DNA from: Rhodospirillaceae bacterium
GTDB lineage: Bacteria > Pseudomonadota > Alphaproteobacteria > Thalassobaculales > Thalassobaculaceae
Reading direction: 5' to 3'
NCBI GenBank assembly: GCA_018401495.1
Contig: JAGYJX010000005.1
Coordinates: 434,001 to 498,000, forward strand
Length of the DNA: 64,000 bases
A program made the position numbers and the translations under genes. Each line of letters starts with the position of its first letter. Position 1 is the first letter of the stretch. The notes below the pieces were generated by a model. The model ran no database searches and had not been told where the DNA came from. It saw nothing but the letters and a program-made list of their open reading frames with translations. Of this stretch, positions 1 to 10,291 are shown in pieces.

Positions 1-497
1 GCGGCCCAGTCGGTGGCTGCGTCCAGCAGGACGCCGATCGCGTCTTCGCGGTCGTAGCAGGACTGGACGAACGCGCCTGCCTGCAGGCCGACAGTGATGA
101 GGCCTGTCAGATCGAGAATGATGAAGCCGTCGAGCGTCTTCCACTTGGCACCATAGGAGCCCGGCCCGTCGCGGGCCTCGACCTCGCGTGCCAGCACCAC
201 AGCACCCGTCAGGTTGGCGCAGGCTTCCTGGTCGGTGTGGAACCGGAAGCTGCCGACCGTGACACCCCGTCCCTGCTCCTGGTAACGGCGGGCGGCCACG
301 CGGGCTCGTGCCTGGACTTTGATGGTGTCGAGCGACGGCGGCCGCAGCCCGTCCTCGGTGTCGGCGACGTAGGTGGTATCGGCCCAGCTGTGAAGACTCG
401 GCGGAACCGCTACCCAAGTCAGGTCGGGATGGAACCGATCGGAAGGATCCTCGCTGGTGAACTCGACGGCCAAGCCGTTGTCGATCCGCGCCCACAT
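1..497 (-). CDS. DUF4376-like phage tail protein, 3' end off the window
   Basis: The leftward frame opens with ATG at 497, four bases after the stop of the tail-fibre gene, and stays open to the window edge (about 165 codons). The start reads MWARIDNG. Later segments GVTVGSFRFHTD and NLTGAVVLAR match my memory of the DUF4376 domain, which sits at the C terminus of many tail-fibre assembly or fibre-associated proteins. Its position straight after the fibre genes fits that role. The end of the protein cannot be seen. The family name comes from motif memory, not a search. Confidence 0.6.
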   Translation of the reverse strand, partial: MWARIDNGLAVEFTSEDPSDRFHPDLTWVAVPPSLHSWADTTYVADTEDGLRPPSLDTIKVQARARVAARRYQEQGRGVTVGSFRFHTDQEACANLTGAVVLAREVEARDGPGSYGAKWKTLDGFIILDLTGLITVGLQAGAFVQSCYDREDAIGVLLDAATDWA

Positions 498-499
498 GA

Positions 500-2900
500 T
501 CAGCCTCCCCAAGTGATGGTGACCCGTCCGACACCGCCCAGCCCATTGCCACCGCCGCCACCCTGCCCGGCCCCGTCGTTCAGGGCGCCGGCACCGGAGC
601 CTCGCATCCAGCCGCCACCGCCGCCGCCACCGATGCCGATGGCGTTACCGCCGTCGGTCGCGTCACCCGACTGGTTGTCGCTCTCGCCCATGCCGCCGGC
701 CCCACCGGTGCCGTTCAGCGTGCTTCCGCCAGCACCAACCCCGCCCGCACCACCGCTGCGATTGGGGTCGCTGCCTCCGGCTGCACCGCCGGTCGCAGAC
801 AGGAACGACCCGAAGCTGCTGGAGCCGCCATTGGGGTTGCCGGAGGGGTGCCGCCGGCACCAATCGTCACGGCGTAACCGGTGCCGGGGATCACGGTGTA
901 GGTGCCCGTGGCACCGCCACCTCCGCCGCCACCTCCGGGTGATGGCCCACCTCCATAGTCGTTGCCGCCGGCACCGCCAGCGCCGATCACCTTGACGGTG
1001 ACGCTGGTGACACCGGCCGGAGCGGTCCAGGTGAAGGTTCCCGAGGTCGCGTAGGCCGTGGATCCGGATGGCAGACGGGTGGTGAAGCTGGTTGGCGCCG
1101 ACCACGGCCCCCAGCCGGTGACGAAGGCCCTTGTGGCGGGCACGCCAGTGGTAGGTCGTCAGCGCCACGAGGCCGCTGGACGCCAAATGCGACGTCAGAT
1201 CGGCAGTCTCACCGCTGTCATAGATGATGGTTGCGAAGCCGCTGTCCGTCGCCACCTGGAACTGCGACTTGGCGTGGGTGTCGCCGCCGCCTGGAATGTA
1301 GAACGCCGAGGTCTGGAGGGTCGGCGCCACCGCCACGTCGGTCGCCCCGTTCGCCGGCGCGGTGTTGGTCGGTGCCGCCGGCACCGCCTGGGTGCTGAAG
1401 CCGGTCGGGCTGGAGTATGGCGACCAGCCGAGTGCGGCCCCCTTGTAGCGGACCCGGAAGAAATAGGCGGTCTGATCCTGCAGGATGCCGGCCGGGACCG
1501 CGTGACTGGTCTTGCTGGACGAGGTCTCTCCGGTATCGAGCACGATTGCGGTGAAGGCGCTGTCGGTGGCGCACCTGCCACTGCGACGCCGCGTGGGTGT
1601 CCGTGCCGCCGATCACCGTGAAGGCCGATGCCTGCAGGGTCGGCAGGACCGACGCGCTGGTGGTTCCGGCGGCCGGCGCGGTGTTGGTCGGCTGCTGGAT
1701 ATGCTGGAACACCGACCCGGTGGTGAAGGCGGTGGGCTCGGACCAGGGCGACCAGGTGCCGTCCGCGTCCTGATAGCGGAGCTGCCAGAAGTACCCGGTG
1801 TCCACGGCCAGGTTGCCGGCGGGAATGGTGTGGGTGTTGCTCGCGCTACCAACAGCGGCGAGTACACGACGTTGATGCCATCTCGGCCTCGGTCGCCACC
1901 CGGAACTCCTGCTTGTCCTGGGCATGCCGTAAAGGCTCCGGTAGGCTGCTGCCCCCAGCGGCACGGTATCGTTGAGGCTGGTAGCACCGTTGACCGGGGA
2001 CAGGTTCACCGGCTGGGCCACGTCCCAGGCCCGCCCGGCCGTATCGCCGGGGAAGGCCACCATGTGGAACACCGTCATGTCCCTGGCGGAGGGACCATTG
2101 GCCATTTCCAGGCGGAACTCGACCAGGCTTCCGCCGACCACCCGGTATTCCTCGTCGCGGGTGTTCTCCGCGCGGGCGACCGTCCCGAGCAGGGTGGCGT
2201 CCTGCCAGGCACCACTGGTGCCGGCGACCCGGTACTGGAGGCCGAGCGTGCCGTCACTGTCGTCGCGGCGGATAACCACGCGACCATCGCCGTAGTAGCG
2301 CAGCGACCGCACCGGGCGGGAGTAGAAGACGCCGCCATTCTTCGCGACCGCGTAGCCAGCACGGACGTCCCACGATGTGCGGGCCAGGGTTGCGCCGGAG
2401 AGGCTGACCGACAGCACCTCGCTCGCGCGGAGCCGCACAGGCGACAGGACCGCGGATACCGTCACCGGATAGGCGACGCCAGTACCGGAATAGATCGCGT
2501 AGGTGCCGCCCACCTGGAGTTCCGAGGTGTCCGACACATCGATGCTCTCGTCACCGGCGACGGTCTGCACGACCGTGACCGGGTCCATGTCGCGCCACTC
2601 GAAGCCCTGCGAGAACAGCTCGAAGTCGTACCCCGTCGCCGCAACTCCCAGGCGAGCTGGCACTGCCCGGCCGACGGACCCGACCGAGCTCGCCCCACGC
2701 GTCTTCGACCCGGGCGTCGACCGCGCTCACGGCCGATGCAGTGCTGTCGGCCCGCTGCTTCAGGGTACAGGGTGCGTTCCGGCCAGCTGCTTGTGCGGGA
2801 GGTTGTCGACCCCGTCCGGACCGCCCGCGACCGGGTCGTCCACGGCCAGTTCGTAGACGTCCGGGAAGCCCGGCGTGGTCACATCGGGAAGGTTCGCCAT
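500..2900 (-). pseudogene. Tail fibre with FN3-like repeats and Gly-rich tip, frameshifted
   Basis: The protein starts MANLPDVTTPGFPDVYE at 2900 and ends in VTITWGG before the stop at 500, but it is spread over all three leftward frames (shifts near 2775, 2655, 1560, 1145 and 850). Pieced together it has an N-terminal region, at least three tandem modules of about 90 residues with fibronectin-like wording (PTNTAPA, TLQASAF, DSGFATI, TYHWRAR), and a C-terminal domain dominated by Gly-Gly-x repeats. Gly-rich tips of this kind are receptor-binding adhesins in several phage groups. Because chromosomal genes in this sequence show similar single-base shifts, the breaks may be sequence errors and the gene may be intact. 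Confidence 0.65.
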
Positions 2901-2912
2901 GTCGTGTGTTCC

Positions 2913-3263
2913 TCAGACCAGCAGTTCCCAGCTGTCCCCGATCTCCATGTCCGGGGTCTTCAGGATCGGGTTGCGCACCTTGCGGGCGACAAGCTGTCCA
3001 TCCGCGGTGAACAGGCCGATCTCGGTGATCGCCATGCCGTTGGCCTCACCGCGCAGCAGCTTGTAGGTGAAGCGCAGCAGGCGCGGGTTCGCGGGGTCCA
3101 TCTCGAAGCCGGACAGCGCCTTGACGTAGGCACCGGTGAGCGCGGTATCGCCCGCAGCCTCGGGAGCGGTTCCGATCCCGAAGCCGATCCGCGCGACCAC
3201 CTTGTCGGCGTTCCCCGTCGCCAGCAGTTCGCGCAGGGCCGTGTAATAGCCGTCGACGATCAC
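2913..3263 (-). CDS. Small phage tail/fibre-associated protein
   Basis: A 116-residue protein starting at GTG 3263 (VIVDGYYTALRELL). The same frame stays open upstream to 3422, but that stretch antiparallels the Gly-rich fibre end and is not convincing, so the GTG was chosen. Phrases such as RIGFGIGT, LRFTYKLLRGEANG and ITEIGLF are typical of small proteins encoded between tail-fibre genes of tailed phages. I infer a role in the baseplate or fibre without an exact family. The frame is intact, unlike its neighbours on both sides. Confidence 0.6.
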   Translation of the reverse strand: MIVDGYYTALRELLATGNADKVVARIGFGIGTAPEAAGDTALTGAYVKALSGFEMDPANPRLLRFTYKLLRGEANGMAITEIGLFTADGQLVARKVRNPILKTPDMEIGDSWELLV

Positions 3264-3304
3264 GGCTACCCCTGGTGTCGATCGCGGTGTGGATCGATCG
3301 GCTG

Positions 3305-4449
3305 TCAGGCCACCGTATGGGTGTAGGTGCCGGGCCGAATAGACCGTGGTCCACGTTCCCGTCGGTAATTTCGACACGGCCGGGTTCGCCAGCAGAGGCG
3401 TTCGCTGCGTTGTACGCGGCACGCCGCCGGCTTTTCAGATTCGCTGGCAGCTTCGGCGGTGGTGTCGCGCGTCCATCCGGCAACTGGGAAAGCGCCTCCA
3501 CCAGCGCCGCCGGAGCCACGCGACCAGCCCCCGCCACCACCGTAGGCCCCGCCGCCGCCGCCGCCAAGGCGCTGCCCGTGTTGCCCGTTGCCGCCGACCA
3601 ACGCCTGGCACCATCGTAACCGCCAGTAACGCCACCGGTGCCCGCGGCGCGCCTGTCCAGAACCGCCGGTGGCTGGCGGACTGGACGCTCGCCGGTCCCG
3701 CCGGCCCCGCCGACAAGCCCGCCGGCTCCGTCCCCGCCGCCGATACCGCCGGGAGCGTTAAAGTTTCCGCAGCCTCCCCGCCGCCACCAGCGTGCCAAAA
3801 CGTTCACTTGAGCGACACGGCACCAAGGAACAAAGCCGCTGCCGCCCCCGCCGTTACCTCCGCCTTGGCTTCCAGAACTGAAGCCCCGGCCGCCAGGGAT
3901 CACGCCGCTTTGCCTGGGGTTGTAGCCGCTGGTGGCATAGACGTTGCCCGCACCTGCGTACCCAACCACGACCGTGATCTGGTCGCCGGGGTTGAGGTTG
4001 CCTGTCAGGGCCAGGATGCCGCCGTTGCCGCCTTCGCGGGCCGGGCTGGTGTTGATGACGGCACCACCGCCGCCCCCGGCTCCCCACACCTTGGCCAGCA
4101 CGCTGACGGCCGGCGTGGTGACCGTGAACGCGATGGCGGGCGCCCAAGGGCTTGACGTTCCATCCGCGTAGTTGACCCGCCATCTGGCGTAGTATGACCC
4201 ATCCGGCAAGGTGTCCGCCGGAAGGGTCGCTGTGTAGAAGTCGGCGGATTGGCCCAGGCTTTGCCAAGGAACTGATCCAAAGCCCGGATCACTGGAAATC
4301 TGCCAGTCGGTAGTCACGACCAGGCTACGCCCCAGGATCGTGTGTTGAACGTGTCGCGGTACGTCGGCCCCCTGGTAGATCGAGCCGGTTGCAAGGGTCA
4401 GAAGGGCGGGACCGGCGCCGGTGGACAAGTTGTAGTAACGGAACGCCAC
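3305..4449 (-). pseudogene. Second Gly-rich tail fibre, frameshifted
   Basis: The gene starts with GTG at 4449 (MAFRYYNLSTG), close behind the preceding fibre gene. The first 200 residues hold one fibronectin-like module (WQISSDPGFG, YYARWRVNYADG), followed by a Gly-rich adhesin domain that begins VLAKVWGAGGGGG. Frame shifts occur near 3800, 3600 and 3335. The true C terminus is probably GTYTHTVA, ending at a TGA at 3305. The design repeats that of the fibre at 500-2900, so the two are likely paralogues. The gene is broken in this sequence, possibly by indel errors. Confidence 0.6.
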
Positions 4450-4452
4450 GCA

Positions 4453-6256
4453 TCACCCTCGGAACCACACTTCCAGATCTTCGCAGCCGTCGACTGCGGT
4501 CACGTTGAGATACAGGCGCTCTCCGGCCGCCACGACGTGCGACACCGCGGCGTCCACGGCCGGCGTGGTCGACACGGCCAGGGTGGCCAGCACTCCCGCC
4601 ATCGTCGCGTAGTTCAACGGTGGCCGTGCCGGCGATGCAGACGTGCCGGATCATCTCGATCCGTGCCGCCGGCAGCGATCGCGCGTAGTCGTGGGTCCCG
4701 ACGGCGGAGCCGCCTCGATGCCGATGCCGTCGAAGGTGTCGGCGCTTCTGCTGGAAATCGGTCCCCTGGACGCCGTCCAGCAGGTCGGCATCCAGGCCGG
4801 AGCCGGCACCGTCCACGGACTTGACCGCGTCGAGGATCTCGCCAGCCGTCTGATCGGCGGTCGCACCATTCTCCACCGCGTCGAGCTTGGCCTTGTCGCC
4901 AGGCGCCATGAACCCGGCGAACCCGCTCGTCGCCAGCCCGTGCGAATGCCCCGACCATGCTGCGCCGACGTCCGTGTGGGACAGCACCACCGCACCGGTC
5001 TGGCCGTTGACCGACTGCACGGCATTGGGCTCGGCACCGTCGGTGACGCCGTCGAGCTTGACCTTGTCGGCGGCCGACATGGAGAGCCGGCCATGGCTTG
5101 GGTGGCGGCAGCATGCGCTGCCCCGGCCGCCCCGACGTGGCTGGAGGGCGCTGCTCCACATGCGTGGCGGTCAGCACGACCGCCCCTGCCATCGCGTTGA
5201 CGGACTGCACCGGCGCCACGGCCGGCGGTGATGAACCCCGCATCGTTGGCGAATGCGGACAGGACCGTCGGCTTGCCGAGCAGGTCCGCGTACTGACCGG
5301 ACAGCGCCACCACCGCCAGTTCCGCCGTGGAGAGCGTGGTGTTCGCCCATACGGCCGCCCCAGGCGACGCATCCACGCAGCGATAGGCTTCGTCACCGAG
5401 CACGTCGATCCACAGAGCACCCGACTGTCCAGCCGGCAGTGGCGTCGTCCGACGCGTTCGGTGCCCGGATGGCGTCGACCTTGTATGGAAGGGTGTTGTT
5501 CACCTTGGCGGCCAGAGCCGCTTCCAGTTGCCCCTCCGTCACGCTCCCGGTGAGGCTCCAAGCTGCCCGCGATCGCGACCGGCGCCAGATCGGCCGGCTG
5601 CACGGCGGTATCCGCCTTGGCGCCCTGAGCCGCCGTCGCGTAGGCCGTGGCGTCGGTGGACGCGGCAGTCCCCAGAGCCGGACACCACCAGGTCGGCGTA
5701 GACGCCTGACGTGGCCACGGGTGCCAGGTCCGCCGGCTGCACCGCCGTGTCGGCCTTCACGCCCTGTGAGGCACTGGCGAATGCCTCGACGGTCCTGAGC
5801 GGCAGCGGTCCCCAAGGTGGGCCGACCCGTCCAGGTCTGAATGAGACGCCCGTCCGCGCGACCTGCGGGAGTGCCGTTATCGAGCCCTGAGCCTGCTGGA
5901 ACGTCACCGGCATCAACGCCGCAGACGCGTTGCCGTGAAGCGTGAGCGGGCCGGTCAGCGTGCCGCCAGCCAGCGGAACAGCGCCGATATCGCCAGCGCT
6001 GCCGGGGATCGTCGGCCGGTGCTGAAGGTGAGGTAGAGACCCGGACAGGGCGACCTGGCGCCAGCTGTGTCAGGCGCACCGCATCGGCCGGCAATGCGAT
6101 GCCGGCAGCGAGCGCCGCCTCCAACCCCACCAACTGATCCTGCAGGGCCTCGAGTTCCGCCTTGATGGTTGCGAACTGGCGGCGCAGGCGCGCTGTATCG
6201 CGCGTTGCCGGTTCTCGGCACCGTGGGGTCAACGGCACTGGCCAAGGGTCAGTCAT
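4453..6256 (-). pseudogene. Long tail fibre/collar protein, frameshifted
   Basis: The start is probably ATG 6256 (MTDPWPVPL), overlapping the stop of the upstream gene. An N-terminal coiled-coil-like stretch (FATIKAELEALQDQLVGLEA) is followed by repeated shaft units. Examples are SVNGQTGAVVLSH, AMAGAVVLTATHV, GDKAKLDAVENGA and the recurrent DTAVQPADLAPVATSG. These are standard words of phage fibre shafts. The C terminus reads ERLYLNVTAVDGCEDLEVWF, ending at TGA 4453. I count at least six changes of frame. It belongs to the host-recognition cluster downstream of gene I. Confidence 0.6.
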
Positions 6257-7420
6257 CCCATTCGGTGGTGTTGCCGTCCCATTGGGTTTGGTCGTAGTCC
6301 CAGACGGTCTGCAGCACCGTGTTGCCCTGCTGGGTGTAGTAAGTGAGTTCGTCCGGCCCGAAGCGCCGGGTGGGTCGCGAAGCACAGATCCGTTGCGCGG
6401 GTGAGATATCACGGCGGAGCCGTAGACCAGTCCGTCGAGCGGTCGGCCGCCGGCCCAGGCATCGGGGTCCGGGTAGACGAGGAACCCCGGAATCTCGGGC
6501 CACGCTCCGCGGGTATCGTCGAGCCGGAGCGCCAGCATCCGCGGCTGCGGTTCCAGCGGCGCGTCAGCGAAGCCCCTTCGCATGGCACCGGAAAACCGGA
6601 CCGAGCCGTCGCGCCAGACGCCCTGGGCGCGTCGTCCCTCCAGTCCCAGACCGAACTCCAGTCTGGTCGTGATCCGAGCGGTCCCGAACCTGAGACCCGA
6701 CCACTGCACCACTCCTGACCGAGATGCGATGTCGCCGTAGCGCCACACACCGTCGTGGAGGACACTGGGCCGGCGAAGCGCGCCGGTGTGTCCCGTCGCG
6801 GAACCCGGGACGCCGGCTGGCCAGAGCGAGCCCGGCGCGAAGCCTCGGCGAGGCCGCCGCGGCTCGTCGTGCGGTTCTCCGTCCAGGGTCGCCGGCGTAG
6901 CTCGGGGCTGCGCGGGCGCGAGCGGGCGTTCTTCCAGACGTCGATCGCTGATACGGGCAAGCCGTGCGGCTTTGCCTGGGTCGAACCCGCGCCGCCGTTG
7001 CCGAGGTCCAGGGTGACGGAGAACAGCGCCCAGCGGCGGCCGACATTGTAGCGTCGTCCGAGCCGTCACGTCGGACCGTGGCGTCGTGGCGAAGAACCGC
7101 CTGGCCTTCCTGGACCGTGGCGTCCCGGAACCCGGCACTCACCAGGCCCCGCCGGTCAGCGTAGGGCGTGCCCTTGCTTAGCGGCCGCAGTTCCACTGCG
7201 GCGGCGACCATCGAGCGGCGCTCCGCCTCGGTCGTCGCCAGGGCCCACTCCTCGCCGATCGACAACGACCAGGCCAGCCAGAGGCAGCAGATGCGCCGGG
7301 ATGGTCCTCGGGTTCCAGAGATCCCGGTTCGGCACCGGGATGTCCGACAGGGCGAGGCCCAGAGAGAGGGCGAGGGCCTGCTCGGCCGCCGCTGTTCGAC
7401 GGCGGCGGGGACGCCGTCAT
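6249..7420 (-). pseudogene. Baseplate/tail protein I family with long C-terminal extension, frameshifted
   Basis: ATG 7420 overlaps the stop of gene J by ATGA, the usual J-I arrangement. The early region reads ALALSLGLALSDIPVPNRDL then WNPRTIPAHLLP and LAWSLSI, which is the hallmark of P2 gpI-type tail proteins. A later run (VQWSGLRFG, LEFGLGLEGR, ALRLDDTRGAWPEIPGF, YDQTQWDGNTTEWDD) forms an extension beyond the roughly 200 residues usual for gpI. A second gene may instead start inside it. Several frame shifts make the true boundary unclear. gpI joins baseplate to fibres. Confidence 0.55.
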
Positions 7421-8318
7421 CGCGCGTCTGCTCCACCCGTGACCGTGAGGTCGATGCCCGTGCAGTACGGTGCCTCGTCCTCGGCCACGATCAGATCCGT
7501 CGCCGGTGCCAGCAGAGCGACCGTGCGGCACCCGGGCTGGTGCAGTGCCGCCAGCAGGCCCGACACCGCAACCTCCGCCCCGATCGCATGGCGGTCCGCA
7601 GCATAAGCCGACGCGCCAGCCAGAGCCTCGGCGCAGACGAGATCGGATCGGGCCGATCGAACGCGCAACTCCGCCGCGACCGCGTAGGGGATCACGGTCG
7701 CCGACACCACGCTGACGCTGTCGGTGAGCGGCCGGACCTTGTCGGCCGATACCGCGGAACGGACCGTCGCGATCAGCCCCGCATCAGCGGTAGCCGTCCC
7801 CGAGCGTCGACAGGATGGTCACGCAGACCAGTCCGGGGCTGGGCTCGCCACCGGCACGTCCTTGACCATGGAGGACGCCAGACAGCGTGTGGAACCGATA
7901 GGCCTGCCGCGACCCGGCTGTCGGATAGCCCTCGAGGGCAAGGACGTGCGCTGGCGGAACCGTTCGTCGCCCTCCATCACCGCCACTCTCGGTGGCGTCG
8001 CGTTCGGTGCTGCTGCCTCGACCTCCGGACGAGCGACGTTCAGTACGAGCGCCAGAGATGATCGAGGTCCGGCCAGTGGTCGCGGTCGCCACAAGCACGG
8101 CCCGTGCTGCATCGTTGACGCGCTGGCGGAGCAGCACCTCCCGATAGGCGGCGATCTCCAGCAACTTGATGGCGGGATCGCTCTCCAGATCCGGCCGTGT
8201 AATCCGGCCACCTGGCAACCAGATCCGCCTTCAACGCTGCCAGCACCGTCTCGTAGTCGATCGCCTCGACAACCGTCGGGGCCGGCAGGCGCGACAGGTC
8301 GATCGCGGCGTCAGTCAC
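7417..8318 (-). pseudogene. Baseplate assembly protein J, frameshifted
   Basis: It starts at ATG 8318 (MTDAAIDLSRLPAPTVVEAI), four bases before the gp25-like stop. The N-terminal words LPAPTVVEAIDYE, AIKLLEIAAYREVLLRQRVN and the C-terminal GIDLTVTGG match phage baseplate J proteins (Mu gp47/P2 gpJ), which form part of the wedge. The length, about 300 residues, is right. At least three frame shifts (near 8195, 8050 and 7785) break it. The order W-J-I is that of P2. Confidence 0.65.
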
Positions 8319-8321
8319 GCG

Positions 8322-8662
8322 CTACTCCACGGTGATGCCGTCGAGGGTGACGGTGCGGCCGTCCGGCGGAGTGACGGACCACGAGGCTCGATGGTGAGGC
8401 GACCCGGCACCGCGTTGGCGACTGCGATCCGCTCGACGCGAACTCGCGGCTCCCACCGTCGAAGTGCCCGGGCGGTAGCGGCGAAGATCTCTACTCGCAG
8501 CCCTGGCGACATCGGCCGGTCGATCAGTCCCGGCAGATCCGAGCCGTAGTCCCGGCGCATCACCCGGGTCCCGATGCGCGTGGTCAGGATGTCGCGGATC
8601 GACTGGCGCAGATGGTCGATGCCGGCGAGCGCGGCACCGGTGGTGGCATCCAAGCCTTCCAT
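8322..8662 (-). CDS. Baseplate wedge protein gp25/W-like, one frameshift
   Basis: About 113 residues from ATG 8662 (MEGLDATTGAALAGIDHLRQ). The core IRDILTTRIGTRVMRRDYGS and LPGLIDRP is diagnostic of the GPW/gp25 family of wedge proteins, which share a fold with the T4 lysozyme-like baseplate component. Near 8385 the frame slips by one base; in the corrected frame the end reads VTPPDGRTVTLDGITVE before TAG 8322. It sits between the spike gene and J, as in P2. Apart from that slip it looks complete. Confidence 0.75.
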
Positions 8663-8665
8663 GGA

Positions 8666-8963
8666 TCAGTCTCCCGCGAAGACGTCCGGACTGCCGGTCG
8701 CGAACGCCGAGACCGCAGGCGACGGGGTCGCCGATACGCGCCAGTTGGCGGCCGTTGAGCGTAAACCGTGCGACTGCCGGCGGCCTGCACGCTCGCATGG
8801 GTCTCCGGAATGTCCGGGCAGGTGTGCGGCAAGCGGGCGTCATGCTGGCGATGCGCCGGTCTGCAGGTTGACGAAGACGTCCGGGCTGCCCTCGGCGTTG
8901 GGCCGCGGCGGCCAGCAGCCGTGGCCGGTGCAGAGATCGGCGAGAGCGGGCGACGGCGGGCAT
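8666..8963 (-). pseudogene. PAAR-motif tail spike tip, frameshifted
   Basis: From ATG 8963 (a GTG lies two codons upstream) the combined frames read MPAVA, DLCTGHGCWPPRPN, GSPDVFVNLQ, SRTVTLNGRQLARIGDPVACG and ATGSPDVFAGD. The two GSPDVF turns and spaced Cys/His residues are typical of PAAR proteins that sharpen the tip of contractile-tail spikes with a bound metal. Frame slips occur near 8940, 8840 and 8730. The position between gene V and the gp25 gene supports the assignment. Confidence 0.6.
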
Positions 8964-8978
8964 GGGCACCTTGATTTA

Positions 8979-8996
8979 GTAAGGACAATTCCTTAC
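8979..8996. promoter_or_regulatory. Inverted repeat in front of prlF-yhaV
   Basis: GTAAGGA at 8979-8985 and TCCTTAC at 8990-8996 form a 7-bp inverted repeat with a 4-base spacer, 25 bases upstream of the antitoxin start. Type II antitoxins of the AbrB/PrlF fold usually repress their own promoter through such sites, so this is a candidate operator. It is inferred from symmetry and position only. Confidence 0.45.
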
Positions 8997-9020
8997 GTTC
9001 AAAAGGCGAGGAGACCGACC

Positions 9021-9340
9021 ATGCCGAACGTACATGCAACCGCCACCATCACGTCGAAGGGACAGGTCACCTGCCCAAGGCGGTCCGTCAGGCGCTCGGC
9101 GTCGACGCCGGCAACCGCATATCCTTCGACCTACGCGGCGACGACGTCATCGTGACCCGAGCCGAGGAGGAACCGCATGCCGATCCGGCGATCGAGGCGT
9201 TCCTCGAAGTGTTGGCCCAGGACATCCGGTCGGGGCGCAACGTCGGCGCCCTGCCGGAGAGATTGGCCGCTGCGCTGACGGCTCTCCCTGACGGGCCGGT
9301 CGACATCGACGAGCTGATCGACGGTGACGTTGCCCTCTGA
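9021..9340 (+). CDS. prlF: AbrB/PrlF-type antitoxin, one frameshift
   Basis: Rightward gene against the leftward phage late operon. ATG 9021 follows a good ribosome site (GAGGAG). The first 20 residues (ATATITSKGQVT) are the SpoVT/AbrB swapped-hairpin DNA-binding motif. Near 9072 one base seems to be missing; after that the frame continues KAVRQALGVDAGNRISFDLR and ends DIDELIDGDVAL. The antitoxin would bind the toxin encoded next and its own promoter. The stop overlaps the toxin start (TGATG), so the two are translationally coupled. Confidence 0.7.
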
Positions 9341-9778
9341 TGCAGCGGCATGGCTGGACGCTGCTGTTCCATGACTGTCTGGTCGAGCAGTTGGATCGTC
9401 TGGGCGCTGCGTGGAGCAATCAAAAATCGAACCGCTGAACGCTAACGCCAAGCTGCTCAGGCATTGCGGCACGCGATGTTCGAGGTCGTTCAGAGCGACC
9501 CGGGCGCCGACTCCTACCGGCAGGGCAACACCCTGGGCAAGCAGCACCGGCACTGGCGCCGGATCAAGATCGGCCAAAGGTTCCGGCTGTTCTTCCGATA
9601 CGACGCCCGCGCCCGGATCATTGTCTATACCTGGGTCAACGACGACAAGACGCTGAGAACCCGAGGTGCGCGCAATGACGCCTACCCGGTGTTCCAGAAG
9701 ATGCTGCACCGGGGCAACCCACCGGACAGCTGGGACGCCCTCGTACAGCAGGCCCGCGCCGAACCAGGACCCCGTTAG
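9340..9778 (+). pseudogene. yhaV: YhaV-family toxin, frameshifted
   Basis: Starts at ATG 9340 (MQRHGWTLLFHDCLVEQLDR). The intact last two thirds contain QGNTLGKQHRHWRRIKIGQR, RLFFRYDARARII, WVNDDKTLRTRGARNDAY and FQKMLHRGNPPDSW, a close match to E. coli YhaV, a RelE-like ribosome-dependent mRNA interferase. Two frame slips near 9420 and 9460 break the N-terminal third, so as written no full toxin is made. Its 3' end overlaps the leftward duplicated V fragment by a few bases. Together with prlF it forms a toxin-antitoxin cassette inserted in the baseplate operon. Confidence 0.7.
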
Positions 9779-9849
9779 TTGAGGTCGATCCGCGTCGCCC
9801 GGACGGTGACGTTGTCGGCGGCCATGACCAACTCGCTGTCGCCCATGGA
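9775..9849 (-). repeat. Diverged second copy of the gene V 3' end
   Basis: About 68 bases repeat, at roughly 90% identity, the 3' end of the baseplate V gene at 10300-10367. The encoded tail reads MGDSELVMAADNVTVRATRI here and IGDSELVMTAGNVTVRATRI there. Both copies end in a stop after Asp-Leu-Asn. The differences are scattered, so this is a real diverged duplication and not a repeated read. It brackets the AT-rich insert at 9850-10290. Confidence 0.75.
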
Positions 9850-9850
9850 T

Positions 9851-10153
9851 AGAGAAATTGAGATATCAGATTTTACGATCGGAATATGAATTAGAAGCCC
9901 TAAAGTTTTTACGCAATAGTTTCCTTGGGCCCTGCCAACCTGATGGGCAAGATCCATTTTTGGAATTACCATTTTTGGGCTTGCACTTAGCGCAGCGCAA
10001 TAATTTCCTTGGGCCTGCCAGCCTGATGGACATGAACCATTTTTAGCTTATTGCTGGTTTTGCGTTGGCCAATGGCACACACATATTTCCTTGCGCTTGA
10101 TATCCACTTGGGCATGAACCATTCTTGGTTATAGGCATAACGGGCATAGACAT
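9851..10153 (-). pseudogene. AT-rich gene for a CPSG(Y/W)-QAQGN repeat protein, frameshifted
   Basis: ATG 10153 follows TTTGGAG by eight bases. The first 36 codons (MSMPVMPITKNGSCPSG, then YQAQGNMCVPL) end at TAA 10043. Allowing one indel there and one near 9932, two further copies follow: KNGSCPSGWQAQGNYCAAL and KNGSCPSGWQAQGNYC. The DNA period is 82-84 bases, with TTTCCTT marks at 9920, 10004 and 10086. The paired cysteines suggest a small secreted or disulphide-bonded protein. I recall similar CPSGY repeats in alphaproteobacterial hypothetical proteins but no function. Base composition is far more AT-rich than the surroundings, a sign of foreign origin. Confidence 0.55.
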
Positions 10154-10291
10154 ATCGCAGGCTCCAAAGTTTAAGTTCGGGCAAAATCAGAAAGAAATTA
10201 AATAGCAAAAGACGGCGCAGGCAATGATTATTTTGACTATCTGCTGTCGGGCTGGATTAACGCACTAAACGTAATAGCGCGCATAGGCACC

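Noticed and set aside
9850..10290. Diversity-generating retroelement (duplicated gene end as template and variable repeat)
   Set aside because: No reverse transcriptase is present and the differences between the copies are not concentrated at adenines.
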